DNA from: Dactylonectria macrodidyma
Taxonomy: Eukaryota; Ascomycota; Sordariomycetes; Hypocreales; Nectriaceae
DNA length: 64,000 nucleotides
Reading direction: 5' to 3'
Assembly (NCBI GenBank): GCA_020744425.1
Contig: JAGMUV010000019.1
Coordinates: forward strand, 682,001 to 746,000
Shown: in pieces, positions 34,622-44,809 of the stretch
Layout of the letters: the number at the start of each line of letters is the position of its first letter
How positions within the stretch are numbered: the stretch's first letter is position 1
The notes under the pieces: model-generated
Databases searched by the model: none
The model's input: only the letters and a program-made list of their open reading frames with translations
Told to the model about the DNA's origin: nothing
Translations under genes and position numbers: made by a program

Positions 34622-35418
34622 CATCAATCATTTATTTCAAGCCAGGTAGCTAAGCCTCTATTTCTCCAAGCTACTGATGCGAGACGGGTTGGACAGGGGT
34701 CCAAAGAGGAAGTGGGGACTAGGGGTTTTTTAGAGGATTTTTCAGAGGGTCAGAGGACTGAACATCATTAGTTTCAACAGCTGTGAAAGAATGAGACCTC
34801 CCAGCAGCCAGAAGTAGCCGGACCTTTGTTTTCTAGACTGTATAACTATCAATTTTATCGCAGATTTCCTGCCTTTTATCTATTCCCTTCTAATTCGACC
34901 GAAAACACCCTCTTCCTGCTAGCCTGACTGGCGAAGTCCTCAATCTTCCGCCTAAGCCCGGATCTGCCACTGCAACCTTCATCTTCTGAGCCTTGCCACA
35001 ATCCGCAGCGGCAATCCAGCTTAATAAAGTGCCAAATTAGACACTTTTCTAGCTATCATAAAGAGGCTGACCCCGTCCTCCGTTGGAGGTGGTAAGACAG
35101 CCTTAGTCACATTTAGTCCCCCCTAAGCGGCGAAGGGATAGCTACTAATTTGGGTGTGGTTTCTTCCTCGTCCGCCAAGATCGTTTCACTACATATCCTT
35201 AGCTCGGAGGGTTTTCTTAAAGCAGCCCTATATTTTTTTAGTTCCTTTCTTACATATGTATTATATTTACTACTTTTAACTTTATGAAGTTCCTATCAGG
35301 GCTTTGTTTATGTTACCTTATATTTATATGTAAGAGTCTTAATTCTACGTATTTTAAATTTTATATTCTATAATTACTGTTTTTAAGTTACTTATCTCTA
35401 TATTCACGCCGCACTTAA
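34622..35418 (+). pseudogene. RIP-degenerated relic related to 5' part of the C2H2 gene at 44.8 kb
   Basis: Two blocks align with sequence just upstream of and into the C2H2 gene. 34622-34665 matches 44497-44540 without gaps over 44 bases, with 10 differences, all transitions, nine of them C-to-T or G-to-A in this copy. 35201 to about 35418 matches 44557 to about 44790 with the same bias; within 35367-35389 against 44723-44745 all nine differences are C-to-T/G-to-A. Between the blocks this copy has about 535 bases where the other has 16. The directional mutation is that of repeat-induced point mutation. No open frame remains. Confidence 0.8.
34666..35200. other. Insert within the RIP relic
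   Basis: These 535 bases interrupt the relic relative to its relative at 44.5 kb. The insert is less AT-rich than its flanks in part (34900-35110) and does not show obvious terminal repeats. A short stretch at about 35075-35115 can be translated with a GGGKT sequence, which is too little to call a P-loop protein. Confidence 0.4.
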
Positions 35419-36178
35419 CAGCTTATAAATTGAGTTTACTACAACCCCTACATAACGGGTTCTTATTACTAGGTGGTTCTTACCCAGAATGCGACTTGTC
35501 AGACGAGGATCCGCAGCTTGTAGTACTGCGTATTCGTCTCATCGAGAGAACGTTTACGGCTACAGGGTTAGGCTAACTCAAGTCCTGGAACTAAGATTCC
35601 ACTATATTAGGCTCCATTCCGGGGTATAATTTTGGGACCACACGGTAAAGAAGCTTGTTAATGAAGTCTCTTGGTCTTTCTCTTAAGGAAACTGTCTAGT
35701 GCTTCACTCTTGTGCTTGATGAAGCAGTTCAGTTTCGTTTACCACATTCATGCTTCATGGTAGCCATGGTGCGATTCTATCTTCAATTCATAACGGGTCA
35801 AGTGTCAGTTAACCCCTTGGCAACTGGGCAACCATTTGATTCCTTGAACTTACTTACGTAGTACAGTGGAACCGGCCAAGCACAAACTACTATCCGGTAT
35901 GAACTAACAATCATCCGCACAACTACCCGTACAGGTGTGTTTAGATTTGAACTTGCTAAATCGCATTCTCATTTAGAGGCTTGATATCACTACATACACT
36001 ACTCCACATAGCGTCTCTCTCGACACAAATTGACAACTATCGCTGTTCACGATCACATCTCACGCGAAAGTGTAAAACCAATCACGTAATCATCTGGACT
36101 CACGTGACGATCCTGGCAAAGACCTCTCATACTTTATGTGGAACGCTCTGTAGGTACTACTCAAAGTGCCGTCTCACG
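35419..36178. other. Intergenic, nothing recognised
   Basis: No gene is seen. The end is the upstream region of the plus-strand gene at 36179. Confidence 0.45.
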
Positions 36179-37195
36179 ATGTCGTCACCTTCATTTCCAT
36201 TCCTTAGTCTCCCTCGCGAACTACGAGAGCAAGTTTACGACCTGGCATTTAAGGTTGAACCTAGCAGCCGCCTGTACGATCCTGGCACTCGTTACACGAA
36301 AGCGACAGCACCTCTATTGTACGTCCATGAAACTATCACGAATGAACTTCAGCCTCGACTGTATGAAGACCATGCCATCGTCCTGCCAATACAGAAGCCT
36401 GTCATTTTTCTCAACGAAGGCAAGCCTGTCGCGCCACGTCTGAAAAAGCTCCCGCGAATGATGACAAGGCGAACCAAAAAAATCATCGTGGAAGTGCCTC
36501 ACCCAAAATACGTCCGAGATACGTATTACGTTAAGGATATCGTTACGATGTCTGATGATGAGGATGAAGACAAAGAAGGAGACGGTGATAATAATAGCGC
36601 TGAGGGCATCCGGGAAGATATCGATGAATGCAGCCAAAAAGACACCGAGGAAGACGACTGGGAAGATACCGACGACAGCGAGTCCAGTGAAGAATCCGAC
36701 TTCGAGGGCGATGAAAACCTGGGTATTGCATCTACAACAAAATTGACAAGGGAGCTTCTCAGTCTGAAGCCCCAGCTCCCGTCAACCAAAACAATCAAAG
36801 TGATCCAGTGGAGTAGTCACAGTGATTACACGAGGAGGGAGATCGAAAACTGGCAGTCCCAACTCTCACGACTGACGGAGCAGTGGGATGGAATTAAAGT
36901 GGAGTTTCAGCTCAACATCATCGAGTGGGATGAAGGTTTTTCTGGCGCCTGCTACGATTGGGCACAATTATGGCACCGCACATTCCAGGACTCTCCTAAG
37001 ATCCGTTTCTCAGTTGTTGAACTTGCCTGGGAAGATCTCTACAAAGGGTCATATCTAGGCAGGGAACTCGATCCGACAGGACCGAATAACCCTGACATCA
37101 ATACGATGTCGCTCGAGGAGAGAACCTCAACTCTATATACCGGGGCCAGGGTACAATGTCGCCCTTTATTCATCAAAGTCTGGCCGTTTGCTTGA
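36179..37195 (+). CDS. 2EXR/F-box-like acidic protein, unknown function
   Basis: The ATG at 36179 gives 338 residues without introns; the frame is open upstream, but that part reads as leader. FPFLSLPRELREQVYDLAF (residues 6-24) is the N-terminal helix motif common in fungal F-box-like/2EXR proteins. Residues about 120-180 are an extreme acidic low-complexity region (long Asp/Glu/Ser runs), followed by a structured C-terminal part rich in Trp (VIQWSSHSDY, IIEWDEGFSG). No catalytic motif is visible. Large, poorly conserved families of such proteins occur in ascomycetes; a role in substrate recognition is only suggested by the F-box-like start. Confidence 0.7.
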   Translation: MSSPSFPFLSLPRELREQVYDLAFKVEPSSRLYDPGTRYTKATAPLLYVHETITNELQPRLYEDHAIVLPIQKPVIFLNEGKPVAPRLKKLPRMMTRRTKKIIVEVPHPKYVRDTYYVKDIVTMSDDEDEDKEGDGDNNSAEGIREDIDECSQKDTEEDDWEDTDDSESSEESDFEGDENLGIASTTKLTRELLSLKPQLPSTKTIKVIQWSSHSDYTRREIENWQSQLSRLTEQWDGIKVEFQLNIIEWDEGFSGACYDWAQLWHRTFQDSPKIRFSVVELAWEDLYKGSYLGRELDPTGPNNPDINTMSLEERTSTLYTGARVQCRPLFIKVWPFA

Positions 37196-37775
37196 CGGGC
37201 TGTTGCAATTGCAGGCTATGATGCTAGCTGTTCCGTGATAGGGCCTGGATACTTGTAAGGCGGCGGGACTCGTTCCAAGGAAGGAGAGATCGTATTGAGA
37301 AAATGGATGTTAGTGATGGTTAATCTATAGAACAGTATCACTACATGGTTGCGATTCAAAGGTCGGCGTTAGAATCTTCTGTGCACTGGCTAACAAGTTG
37401 CCGCTCCTAACAGCTCCAGGTACAAGATACTAAGGAAATCCGTGCATGTGAAAGCCCAGTTTTCCTAGTCTATAGCCTGATCATCTAACACACAAGTCAG
37501 GGCTTGATCAGCATGGGAGAAACAGCAATTTTGGCTCAGGTTCCTTTCGTTCTTTCACCTCCTGTGATGAAGATCTACCAGGCAGCCTCTTCCCGTTTTC
37601 CACAGAACTGTTCCAATTTGAAGAAGCAAATACGTTAAAATTCGAAGGCAGCGCAGACAACTAATTGTTACTTCAACTCTATCCAGAGCTCAACTGTCTT
37701 GTGTGATGAGACAACTCCTCCACTTTGGATTTAAAGAGAATTCGACAGACTCATCTACTTTCATCATGTCCAAAG
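37196..37775. other. Intergenic, convergent spacer
   Basis: This is the 3' flanks of the acidic protein gene and of the membrane protein gene on the minus strand. No gene is visible. Confidence 0.5.
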
Positions 37776-38696
37776 TCAGCTATTCTCAGCATAGGCCCGC
37801 ACAACCGCAAAGAACCCACGCGTCCTGACAAGAAATAGGATAAAGACAAGTACTATTGGTAGAATGATGGCCAACGCAAGCAATAATAGTGCAGGGCTTG
37901 AAAGAATCCGGGCGAACAGCATCCCGACCAACATCCAAATGGCAATCCCAATCATCTCCCTGTCCGAGAAGTCTCGACCACTCACCCCCTTCAGATACCC
38001 ACCACCCTCGTAGTTCATTGCCGCAATGCACAGAATGAGGGCGGTGAATATGAACAGCGCATCTATCCCAAGAAGGATGGTGTTTGGCCAGTCAAATGCG
38101 CCTGTTGCAGCGGCCAGGCCAATCGAGATGAGGTTTATAAAAATGCATACAATGATGAAGGCGATCATGGCGATGCCCAGCCTCGCTGCTGTCTTATGGT
38201 CGATAGACTTGTCAATGGTCTCCCGACACTCTGTCAAGATGGCGGGTGCATCCTCTACCCCGTCGAGGTCTTCTAGAACGAATTTCGCAAGGTTGAGAGA
38301 AGGAGGGAAGCGGCTCTTGCAAGAAGTTTTTCCACCAAACACCCTACACATGCCTATAGTTGCACCGGAGTCAGCCACTTCCTCTGCAACTCAGGACTCA
38401 GTCAGATTCTTACCGGATGCGCCAAGCTTGTAGGTGTCAGGGATGATATTGGCAGTGGCATTCATACACTCCTCTCCCCAAATTAACCCAATTGTTGACC
38501 GCGGCCAGTTGACGATGCTGTAATTGCTCTCCATATTCGACCGACAGCCAGAAAGGACACAAATGGAGAGGGCTATTATTCCTGGAGATGAAAACTATCA
38601 GCAACGGCATTACAAGGTGATGATATTCTGTTAATGGAAGTTGGGAAATTACTTACCAATGTTCCAGAACGCCTGCCATGATATATCGAAGATCAT
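37776..38696 (-). CDS. Claudin/SUR7-like four-span membrane protein
   Basis: Exons were rebuilt from splice sites and phase: 38696-38657 (only 40 bases), 38581-38414 and 38353-37776, giving 261 residues. A first hydrophobic segment spans the first intron (FWNIGIIALSICVLSGC). It is followed by an extracytoplasmic loop with IGLIWGEEC and a CRVFGGKTSC pair, which is like the W-GLW-C-C pattern of the claudin/PalI/SUR7 superfamily. Three more membrane spans follow (about 128-150, 160-180, 205-240), with a short basic cytosolic end. SUR7-type proteins act in cortical membrane domains, and PalI in pH signalling. Membership is inferred from layout and the loop motif only. Confidence 0.7.
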
Positions 38697-40037
38697 CTTT
38701 GCTGGCTGCTCCGGGGTTGTCCCCAAACTAACAATACCAAGCGTCACAGAAAAGCGGCGGCATCGTTTGCTTTGTATGAAGTACTGAAGACGGGCCTCGG
38801 CTTTTGCCCCCTCCTCACATCGCAGGCAATATTGCAGGGCAGCATGACCCAATCCGAAAAAAGACAACATCGTCGTTTGTCGGATGCTTGTAGGCGCCGC
38901 CAAGCACAAAACCCTTGATCCTCGGCTGCTACATCCAATAACGAAGTGAATTTTCGACGATCTCGCGGCCAAGCTCATTCAGCTCTGAAGCTTCAATTTT
39001 AAGCATGCGGGTGGCAGTCTTGGCGGCCACTTACCCCGGCCAGCTGAACTCACTGCCGAGTTGTCACTGGTCATTCGAGGAAACTAGCCCTGCATGGTGA
39101 CTTTAGCCACTACGCCAACGTTTGAGAAACATCTGGGGAGCGGCAAAAGTTAGCCAAGGCAAAGTCTTGACTTTGTGGCCTTGATAACCGCCTGAAGGAG
39201 AGGGTAGGCGCAGCTGCCGGGGGAAATTAAAAGAGGGGTTTTTGTTTCCATCAGTGTAGGTCTTGCTGCCAATTAGCTAGTCGCTGGGATAAATAAACTT
39301 ATTTGTGAAGCTTGTTATGGCGGCCGTTTGAATAATGAAGTGACGAGTCAAGGTTTTCGACGCAACCGACAGCAATTCGTTTCCTCTTCGTGCGGACGGT
39401 TGATGAAGACATGGCTCAGCTTAGTGGCATAGCTTCATGCGTGTTCTAAAAATCTGGACGGCAACTACCTATTAGAGACTTGCCCTCGAGGTTTTTGTCC
39501 TGCATTGACGTAGGGTCCGATACTGAACTTCATGAGCTCGCTCTGGTTGGCGCGCTTAACCGCGACTGATCCGCTCATCTTTCTTCTCCAATACCGCACG
39601 ATTTTGTTCTCCCTCTCGGGTAGTTGGTATTGTTGAGCTCGCTTCTCCGAGGAACGGACATATCGAAAAGTCATCAGTAGCAATGAGTTCTGGGATGATC
39701 AGTGATGTCGCTTCCCTGTTCTTATGCTTATATCCATGTCATGAGGATTGTTAAACTTGACCTAAGAGCAATAGGACTAGGTCTTCACGAAGTCAGGGCT
39801 GTCGTAGACCTTCTAGAAGGCTGTGAAATGAAGGGTTATAGTTCTCACATTTTGACGCTAAAGCAATTTGAGAACCACCACAGCTTAATAGAAGTATTAA
39901 TATCTCTTACGTATTGTTGGTAAAAATTTAGCATGTAATAAAGCATGTCCTATCCCCTTGTAAGTGTATCTATCCAACTCTAGCTTCGTATGTACATCTT
40001 CCCAAACCTGCCAAACCTGGGCCACCTGAACCTGCGC
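38697..40037. other. Intergenic, nothing recognised
   Basis: This is the upstream region of the SUR7-like gene and the 3' flank of the F-box gene. Frames at 39465-39683 and 39702-39923 are unsupported. Confidence 0.5.
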
Positions 40038-42431
40038 TTAGCCATCGACCGTATCAAAGTTATGGTTGGAAAGTCCGTGCCACAGCTGATGCTCCTCGTA
40101 CAACCGGTCTGCAGCTGTCACTGCGGAGGCTGGTTTGGCTAGCTCAGTCAAAACCTGGAAGTAATTCCTCAACTCTGAGGTCTTCTGTACGAGACGCCGT
40201 CGTAAAATCAAATCCTCCGCCGCGCGATGCCAAATGTGGTCCAACTTCGGTAGATGCTGCCACAAGTGGTGATGCTCCTTGTCCCTGGAACCTCCAGACA
40301 TAGTCCTCAGCGAAACGTCATAGCCAACCACCGATTCTCCATGGAGACTATCTGAAGCCGTTGGACTTGGGCCTTTCCGAGACTTGGTCAGCGCCGCGTA
40401 CATCTTGTCGGCCTCCCCTCTGCGATTCGAGTAATCTTCAATTTCTGCCAATTGCAAGACTTCTCCAAGCCCACCAAGACACAAAATTGTGGCGAGTACT
40501 GTGTCATCTGGTTTGTCTTGGTAGTACCCACGGAGGAACCGCTCCGTGGGACCGTAGTACGTAGGAGGCGACATCATCCTTCGAAAGAACACGACCATGC
40601 ATTTCATAACGTCGTGGGTCTGTAGGAGAACGTCGTCGCTGTAAAGCTCCATGGCTTTAAGTTCATGTGCGTAGGGAACGGGCTCCCCGTGGGCCGTGGA
40701 TCCTCCAAGTTCGGTGCATTGGGCTTGGTGAAGAGCGGTGGCCAGGGATTGGGGGTATAGCTCAAAAAAATGGAATGCCGTAAACAACGGCGGAAGTAAA
40801 CGCTTCTGTATCAACGTTCTCTTTTCATGAAACACCTGCTGCTGGTGCCTCGATTTATATTGGTACATTTCTCTCCCAAGCCAGCTCGCGAAGTGCCTAG
40901 CTAACTTAGACGCTACTTCGTGCCGATATCCAACCTCCCAAACGTACGTCAAGTCCGGTTGTAAGTTTGGGTACAGCTGCCGAGCCAGAGGAGGGAGTGG
41001 ACATTTGTCAAGCAAACGCTTCGATATGGCGGGACCGTTGATAGAAACGGCCGCGCGGCATGCTCTTGAGACTCGACGAAAGTTCATCGCGCAGCGGAAG
41101 GACAATTGGTTGATGATGATGTCGCAGATCTCGGCAGGCAATGAGAAGAAATTGGCCTTGATTGCGTCGGTTCTTGGGGGTTCGGTTTTGCCGTGGCGCC
41201 TGGGGAACTTTGGCCGAACCTGCTTGATGACAGTGAGAGAATCCCGAATTGCCTCCCCAAGGCTGCGGAGACGTTGGCGCGGCGGCATCTCATCGCCGTT
41301 CAGGTGTTTGAAGTACTTCGGGGATCCCAGTTCAGTGAAGCCGTGCGGTTCTGTATTGGCACTACTCCTCCAGTGTTTTGCTGGATTCCAGGAGCCGTAT
41401 TGGATCTTTTGAAGGATGCGGTGCTGAACTTGCGGCATCTCATCCGGTGGATAGAAGGTGATGTCGCTCCTCATGGTTTGGGCGGCGACGTGTTGAATGA
41501 GGTCCTCTATGGGTAAGATGTAGGCCGATACGGTGCCTGGGTCTCCGTACACCACCTGGCCGAAGACCGCACCACTCCCCGGGTCCAGAACGGCTGCTCC
41601 GCAATCCTCATTCTGGAAGACGTGACTGTCAAATAAAACTTGGAATCCAATGCGGCATTTACTCTGGCCTTTTGAGGTGAGCAGAACAGGTGTCGTAAAC
41701 AGCGTACAGCCAGCTGAATGTTCAGCTACGGCAGCGATGGCGACGAGGCTCGATGTAACGTTGCTAATCTTCCCAGGCTTCGTCACCCTCACCTCCAGAC
41801 CACCGCCAGGCGAGTCGTGTGCAATCGTGTTAGCTTCTTTAGTGTTACTGGCGTCGGCATCGAAAAGCTCCACGAGAACGCAGCTGTCGCATTGATCCGT
41901 CCATGATCCCGAAGATGCGGCCAACTTCCCGACGGAGATGCAGCCCCGTGGAACTTCGAGCGACTTTCCTTTGAAGTCTTGTCGCGGCAACTGGTCTCTT
42001 GATGGTAGTGATATTGCAGCATGGGAAATATGGTGCGCTGTCATCTCGATGTTGCTTGGATGGCGTGAGTCAAGAGCGTCGCGGTTGGTCTCGGATTCTC
42101 CTTCGCTCTCATGGTCGAATTCAAAATCCGATCCTTCTAGATCCCAATCCGTGGTCACAATTGCGTCCGTCTCTGTCTCTGCTTCTATCTCCGCCTCCTC
42201 CGCCTGCACTTCGAGAACTGATTCGGGCGACAACCTGTCGCGTCGAAATGAGGGATTCCACGCGGTAATTTGGTAGGCCTTCCGGCCGGCGAAAACAATC
42301 ATTCCACCCGTAGCGGGTTGTAAGGGACCGCCATCAAGGGTAGCAGGCAGGTGGAGGCGCCTCCCAAGCTGATGCTGGGCAGTCGAGAAGACGTTCACGT
42401 CGCCCGCGCCAGCCGCAACAGCACTGGACAT
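40038..42431 (-). CDS. F-box protein with N-terminal chymotrypsin-fold-like domain
   Basis: This is a single 797-residue frame. Residues 75-125 are acidic low complexity. Residues about 155-315 look like the C-terminal barrel of a trypsin-like fold: FQNEDCGAAVLDPGSGAVFG (272-291), then VYGDPGTVSAYILPIEDL, the shape of the GDSG region and the following strands, but with Cys277 where the serine nucleophile would stand. Residues 427-465 (FFSLPAEICDIIINQL, then FRRVSRACRAAV) form an F-box, which would bind Skp1 and make the protein a ubiquitin-ligase adaptor. The remaining 330 residues are helical with no known repeat. I do not see a convincing catalytic His/Asp, so protease activity is doubtful. 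Confidence 0.75.
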   Translation of the reverse strand: MSSAVAAGAGDVNVFSTAQHQLGRRLHLPATLDGGPLQPATGGMIVFAGRKAYQITAWNPSFRRDRLSPESVLEVQAEEAEIEAETETDAIVTTDWDLEGSDFEFDHESEGESETNRDALDSRHPSNIEMTAHHISHAAISLPSRDQLPRQDFKGKSLEVPRGCISVGKLAASSGSWTDQCDSCVLVELFDADASNTKEANTIAHDSPGGGLEVRVTKPGKISNVTSSLVAIAAVAEHSAGCTLFTTPVLLTSKGQSKCRIGFQVLFDSHVFQNEDCGAAVLDPGSGAVFGQVVYGDPGTVSAYILPIEDLIQHVAAQTMRSDITFYPPDEMPQVQHRILQKIQYGSWNPAKHWRSSANTEPHGFTELGSPKYFKHLNGDEMPPRQRLRSLGEAIRDSLTVIKQVRPKFPRRHGKTEPPRTDAIKANFFSLPAEICDIIINQLSFRCAMNFRRVSRACRAAVSINGPAISKRLLDKCPLPPLARQLYPNLQPDLTYVWEVGYRHEVASKLARHFASWLGREMYQYKSRHQQQVFHEKRTLIQKRLLPPLFTAFHFFELYPQSLATALHQAQCTELGGSTAHGEPVPYAHELKAMELYSDDVLLQTHDVMKCMVVFFRRMMSPPTYYGPTERFLRGYYQDKPDDTVLATILCLGGLGEVLQLAEIEDYSNRRGEADKMYAALTKSRKGPSPTASDSLHGESVVGYDVSLRTMSGGSRDKEHHHLWQHLPKLDHIWHRAAEDLILRRRLVQKTSELRNYFQVLTELAKPASAVTAADRLYEEHQLWHGLSNHNFDTVDG

Positions 42432-44152
42432 CTTTAAATGGTGAAAGGCTGTCCAGTCTTGGCCGTCATGTCCGCCGTGAATGGATTAAGCAAGCGAGCG
42501 CCCATGCATCCATCATCGTGATGGGATGAGATGCGAGGCGGGGGAATATCGCTTGCTTAATTGGCGATGTCGTGCGTGAGTAATTGCCGTGGTGTTAGCT
42601 GAGTGTGCGCTCGAAAGAATCAGTCGCCATGAATTAAGGGAAAATGGAAAAGGGAGACTGGTCAAGGCGTGGTTCAGAGGTGATAATAATAAACCAAAAG
42701 GTTAATCTCAAAGTGCTACCTGGTCCCAAGCAGAAAGGGCCGAATACTCGCCACTCGCCCCGCCACCCATATGGCGCCAGGGGATTCAACACTTTGCTAT
42801 GTACGAAGTAAGCTGCAGGTACCTAGAATTAATTATTAAGCTAGCCGCTATGAACAAGTTGCCCTATGGACAGTGGAAGAGTTGCTGCGCCCCCTCCCTG
42901 TAGATATTTATCTGATGCCCATCCTAGAACAAGTCATTGTATTGTGGCTCTTGATGGCATCCACTGGTGCTGACAAAAGGGACACGATGGAGACGTTTCC
43001 CCATGTGGGAGCTAAGGAACGGCAAACCGCGATGCAAGTGAATACAGTTCTCCATGCTTATCAAGCGGACGTAAGACGCCAAGGCGAATGTTGAGTTGTC
43101 AGCATTGCCTGAATTCTGGTTCGCATCTACTCACGGTAAGACGCTTGGAACGCCTTACCCAAAGCCCGGCGCTTGACCACCCACTCACTGCTCAATCCGT
43201 ACCATCTTGCTATACACACTCCCGCTGGTTGGGTTGGAACTTGGCAACAACATGACCCTCTCTTCAGCTAGAGTCAAGGAAGAGTGTGGGGGAATAAGCC
43301 CGTCCCACCGATGGAAAGCAGACACAACCCATTTGTGGGTTTGCTGGGTGCAGGAATTTGTAACATTGCATTACTACGTGGTATTCTACTGCGTAAGCCA
43401 TAGCTCTAGTGTGTGCCTATTTCTGGTTTGCTTGGTTCGCCAGCAGACCGATTTTTTCTCTATCCGGATCCATGTTCAAAATCACAATGTCCTCTCCCTT
43501 CCTTTGTCCTCCATCAAATTATGACCTTAATCATGTCTTGGGCCCAGTTCCACCCATTGCCGCCGCCATTGCTCCAGGTAAGCTGCGGCGTCACGGGTAT
43601 GGTTGCGTTTGACGCCTTGGTGCAGCGCCTCGACCTTAGTTGCATTCGCTGCTAGGTACAGCTGAAGCATTACGGGCGTCTCGGTTGGCGCAGGGGAGCC
43701 GCTGTAGAGGGATGGCTGTTAGCATGGGTCGTCGCGTACTAAATAAAATACGTTTACTGATGGGGGAGCTGATGCGAAGAACTTGCCTGGGAATCCTGGG
43801 GGTCGTGTTCCCGCTCCCGTGATCTCTTGCAGATGTCATGTCTATTTGTGGTTGACTGAGTGCAGGTTGGCCGAATGCCTCATTTCAAGTGGTTATGTCA
43901 AATGGTGGTGATAATATTCGAGGTTGCCTCAATACGCATGAGAGCAGCACGATGTCTTAAGTACGCGTACTGGTCATGTTGAATTTATAGAAAATAAGAT
44001 ACTCGGACTGTGCTGTGCACCCTCGTAAGGCCTATTACTGCGTGCGAAGCATGTCACGATATTGATATGTCACTGTCGTGTTCTGGGGTTTATGGTCGCT
44101 CTCGCGCGTATGGATTTAGTGGGTAGGGCGCTGGCACCAGAAGCAACACTGC
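42432..44152. other. Long intergenic, nothing recognised
   Basis: Frames at 42873-43094, 43207-43524 and 43640-43822 have no domain. Sequence near 42470-42800 is the F-box gene promoter. Confidence 0.5.
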
Positions 44153-44203
44153 ACAGCACAGTTCAGCACAGTTCAGCACAGTTCAGCTCAGCTCAGCACA
44201 ACA
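44153..44203. repeat. Short tandem repeat, unit GTTCAGCACA
   Basis: Three near-perfect 10-base units (GTTCAGCACA) grade into GCTCA-type copies, ending at about 44203. It lies upstream of the C2H2 gene. Confidence 0.8.
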
Positions 44204-44809
44204 CTGAGCGGATAACCTTGCGCCTAGCCAAGGTAGTGGGAGCTGGGGGCGCAAATGTTTCGCATGCCCCAGGTCTGAGCCGAGGCTAAGGATCCAACGC
44301 CGTAAGAGCACATGAGAGAGGCGTAAGAGCTGAGAGCCCACGAAGCGCGAGGGCCCAAGAAGCGTGAGAGCACAACTGCGCTCTCGCAAAGCAGCGCCCC
44401 CGCGGTCTAGACGCAGTGGCCCAATCAACTCCCCGGCACTTACATGCACCTTCATCAGTTGTGATGACCCCCCCTCGCCGAGTCCCGGCAGCCACTCGCC
44501 AATCATTCGTTCCGAGCCAGACAGCCAAGCCTCTGTTTCTCAAGCCAAGCATGCTCAGCTCGCAGGCTTTTCTCGAGGGCAGCCCTATATCTCCTGGTTC
44601 CTTTCCTGCATGTCCATTATGTTCGCCACCCCCGGATTCATGGAGTTCCTATCGGGCCTTTGCTCGCCTCGACTTACGTCGGCGCACGGTCTCCCCAGTT
44701 CCATTCATCTCGATCCCCACGTTCCGCGACCACCGTTTTCAAGTCGAGTGTCGACCCTCACCCATGTCCACTTCCACGTCCACGCCACACTTGTCTGGGT
44801 CTGACCGTC
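44204..44809. other. Upstream of C2H2 gene; probable former coding sequence
   Basis: The frame from 44416 to 44853 (plus) is open for 145 codons, is Ser/Pro rich and overlaps the annotated start in a different frame. The part from 44497 is duplicated in the RIP relic at 34.6-35.4 kb. It may be the real N-terminal coding region, separated from the main frame by a small deletion (see findings). Confidence 0.45.

Noticed and set aside
35075..35115. GGGKT-like translation in the relic insert
   Set aside because: A single short motif without flanking P-loop structure in a stop-filled stretch.
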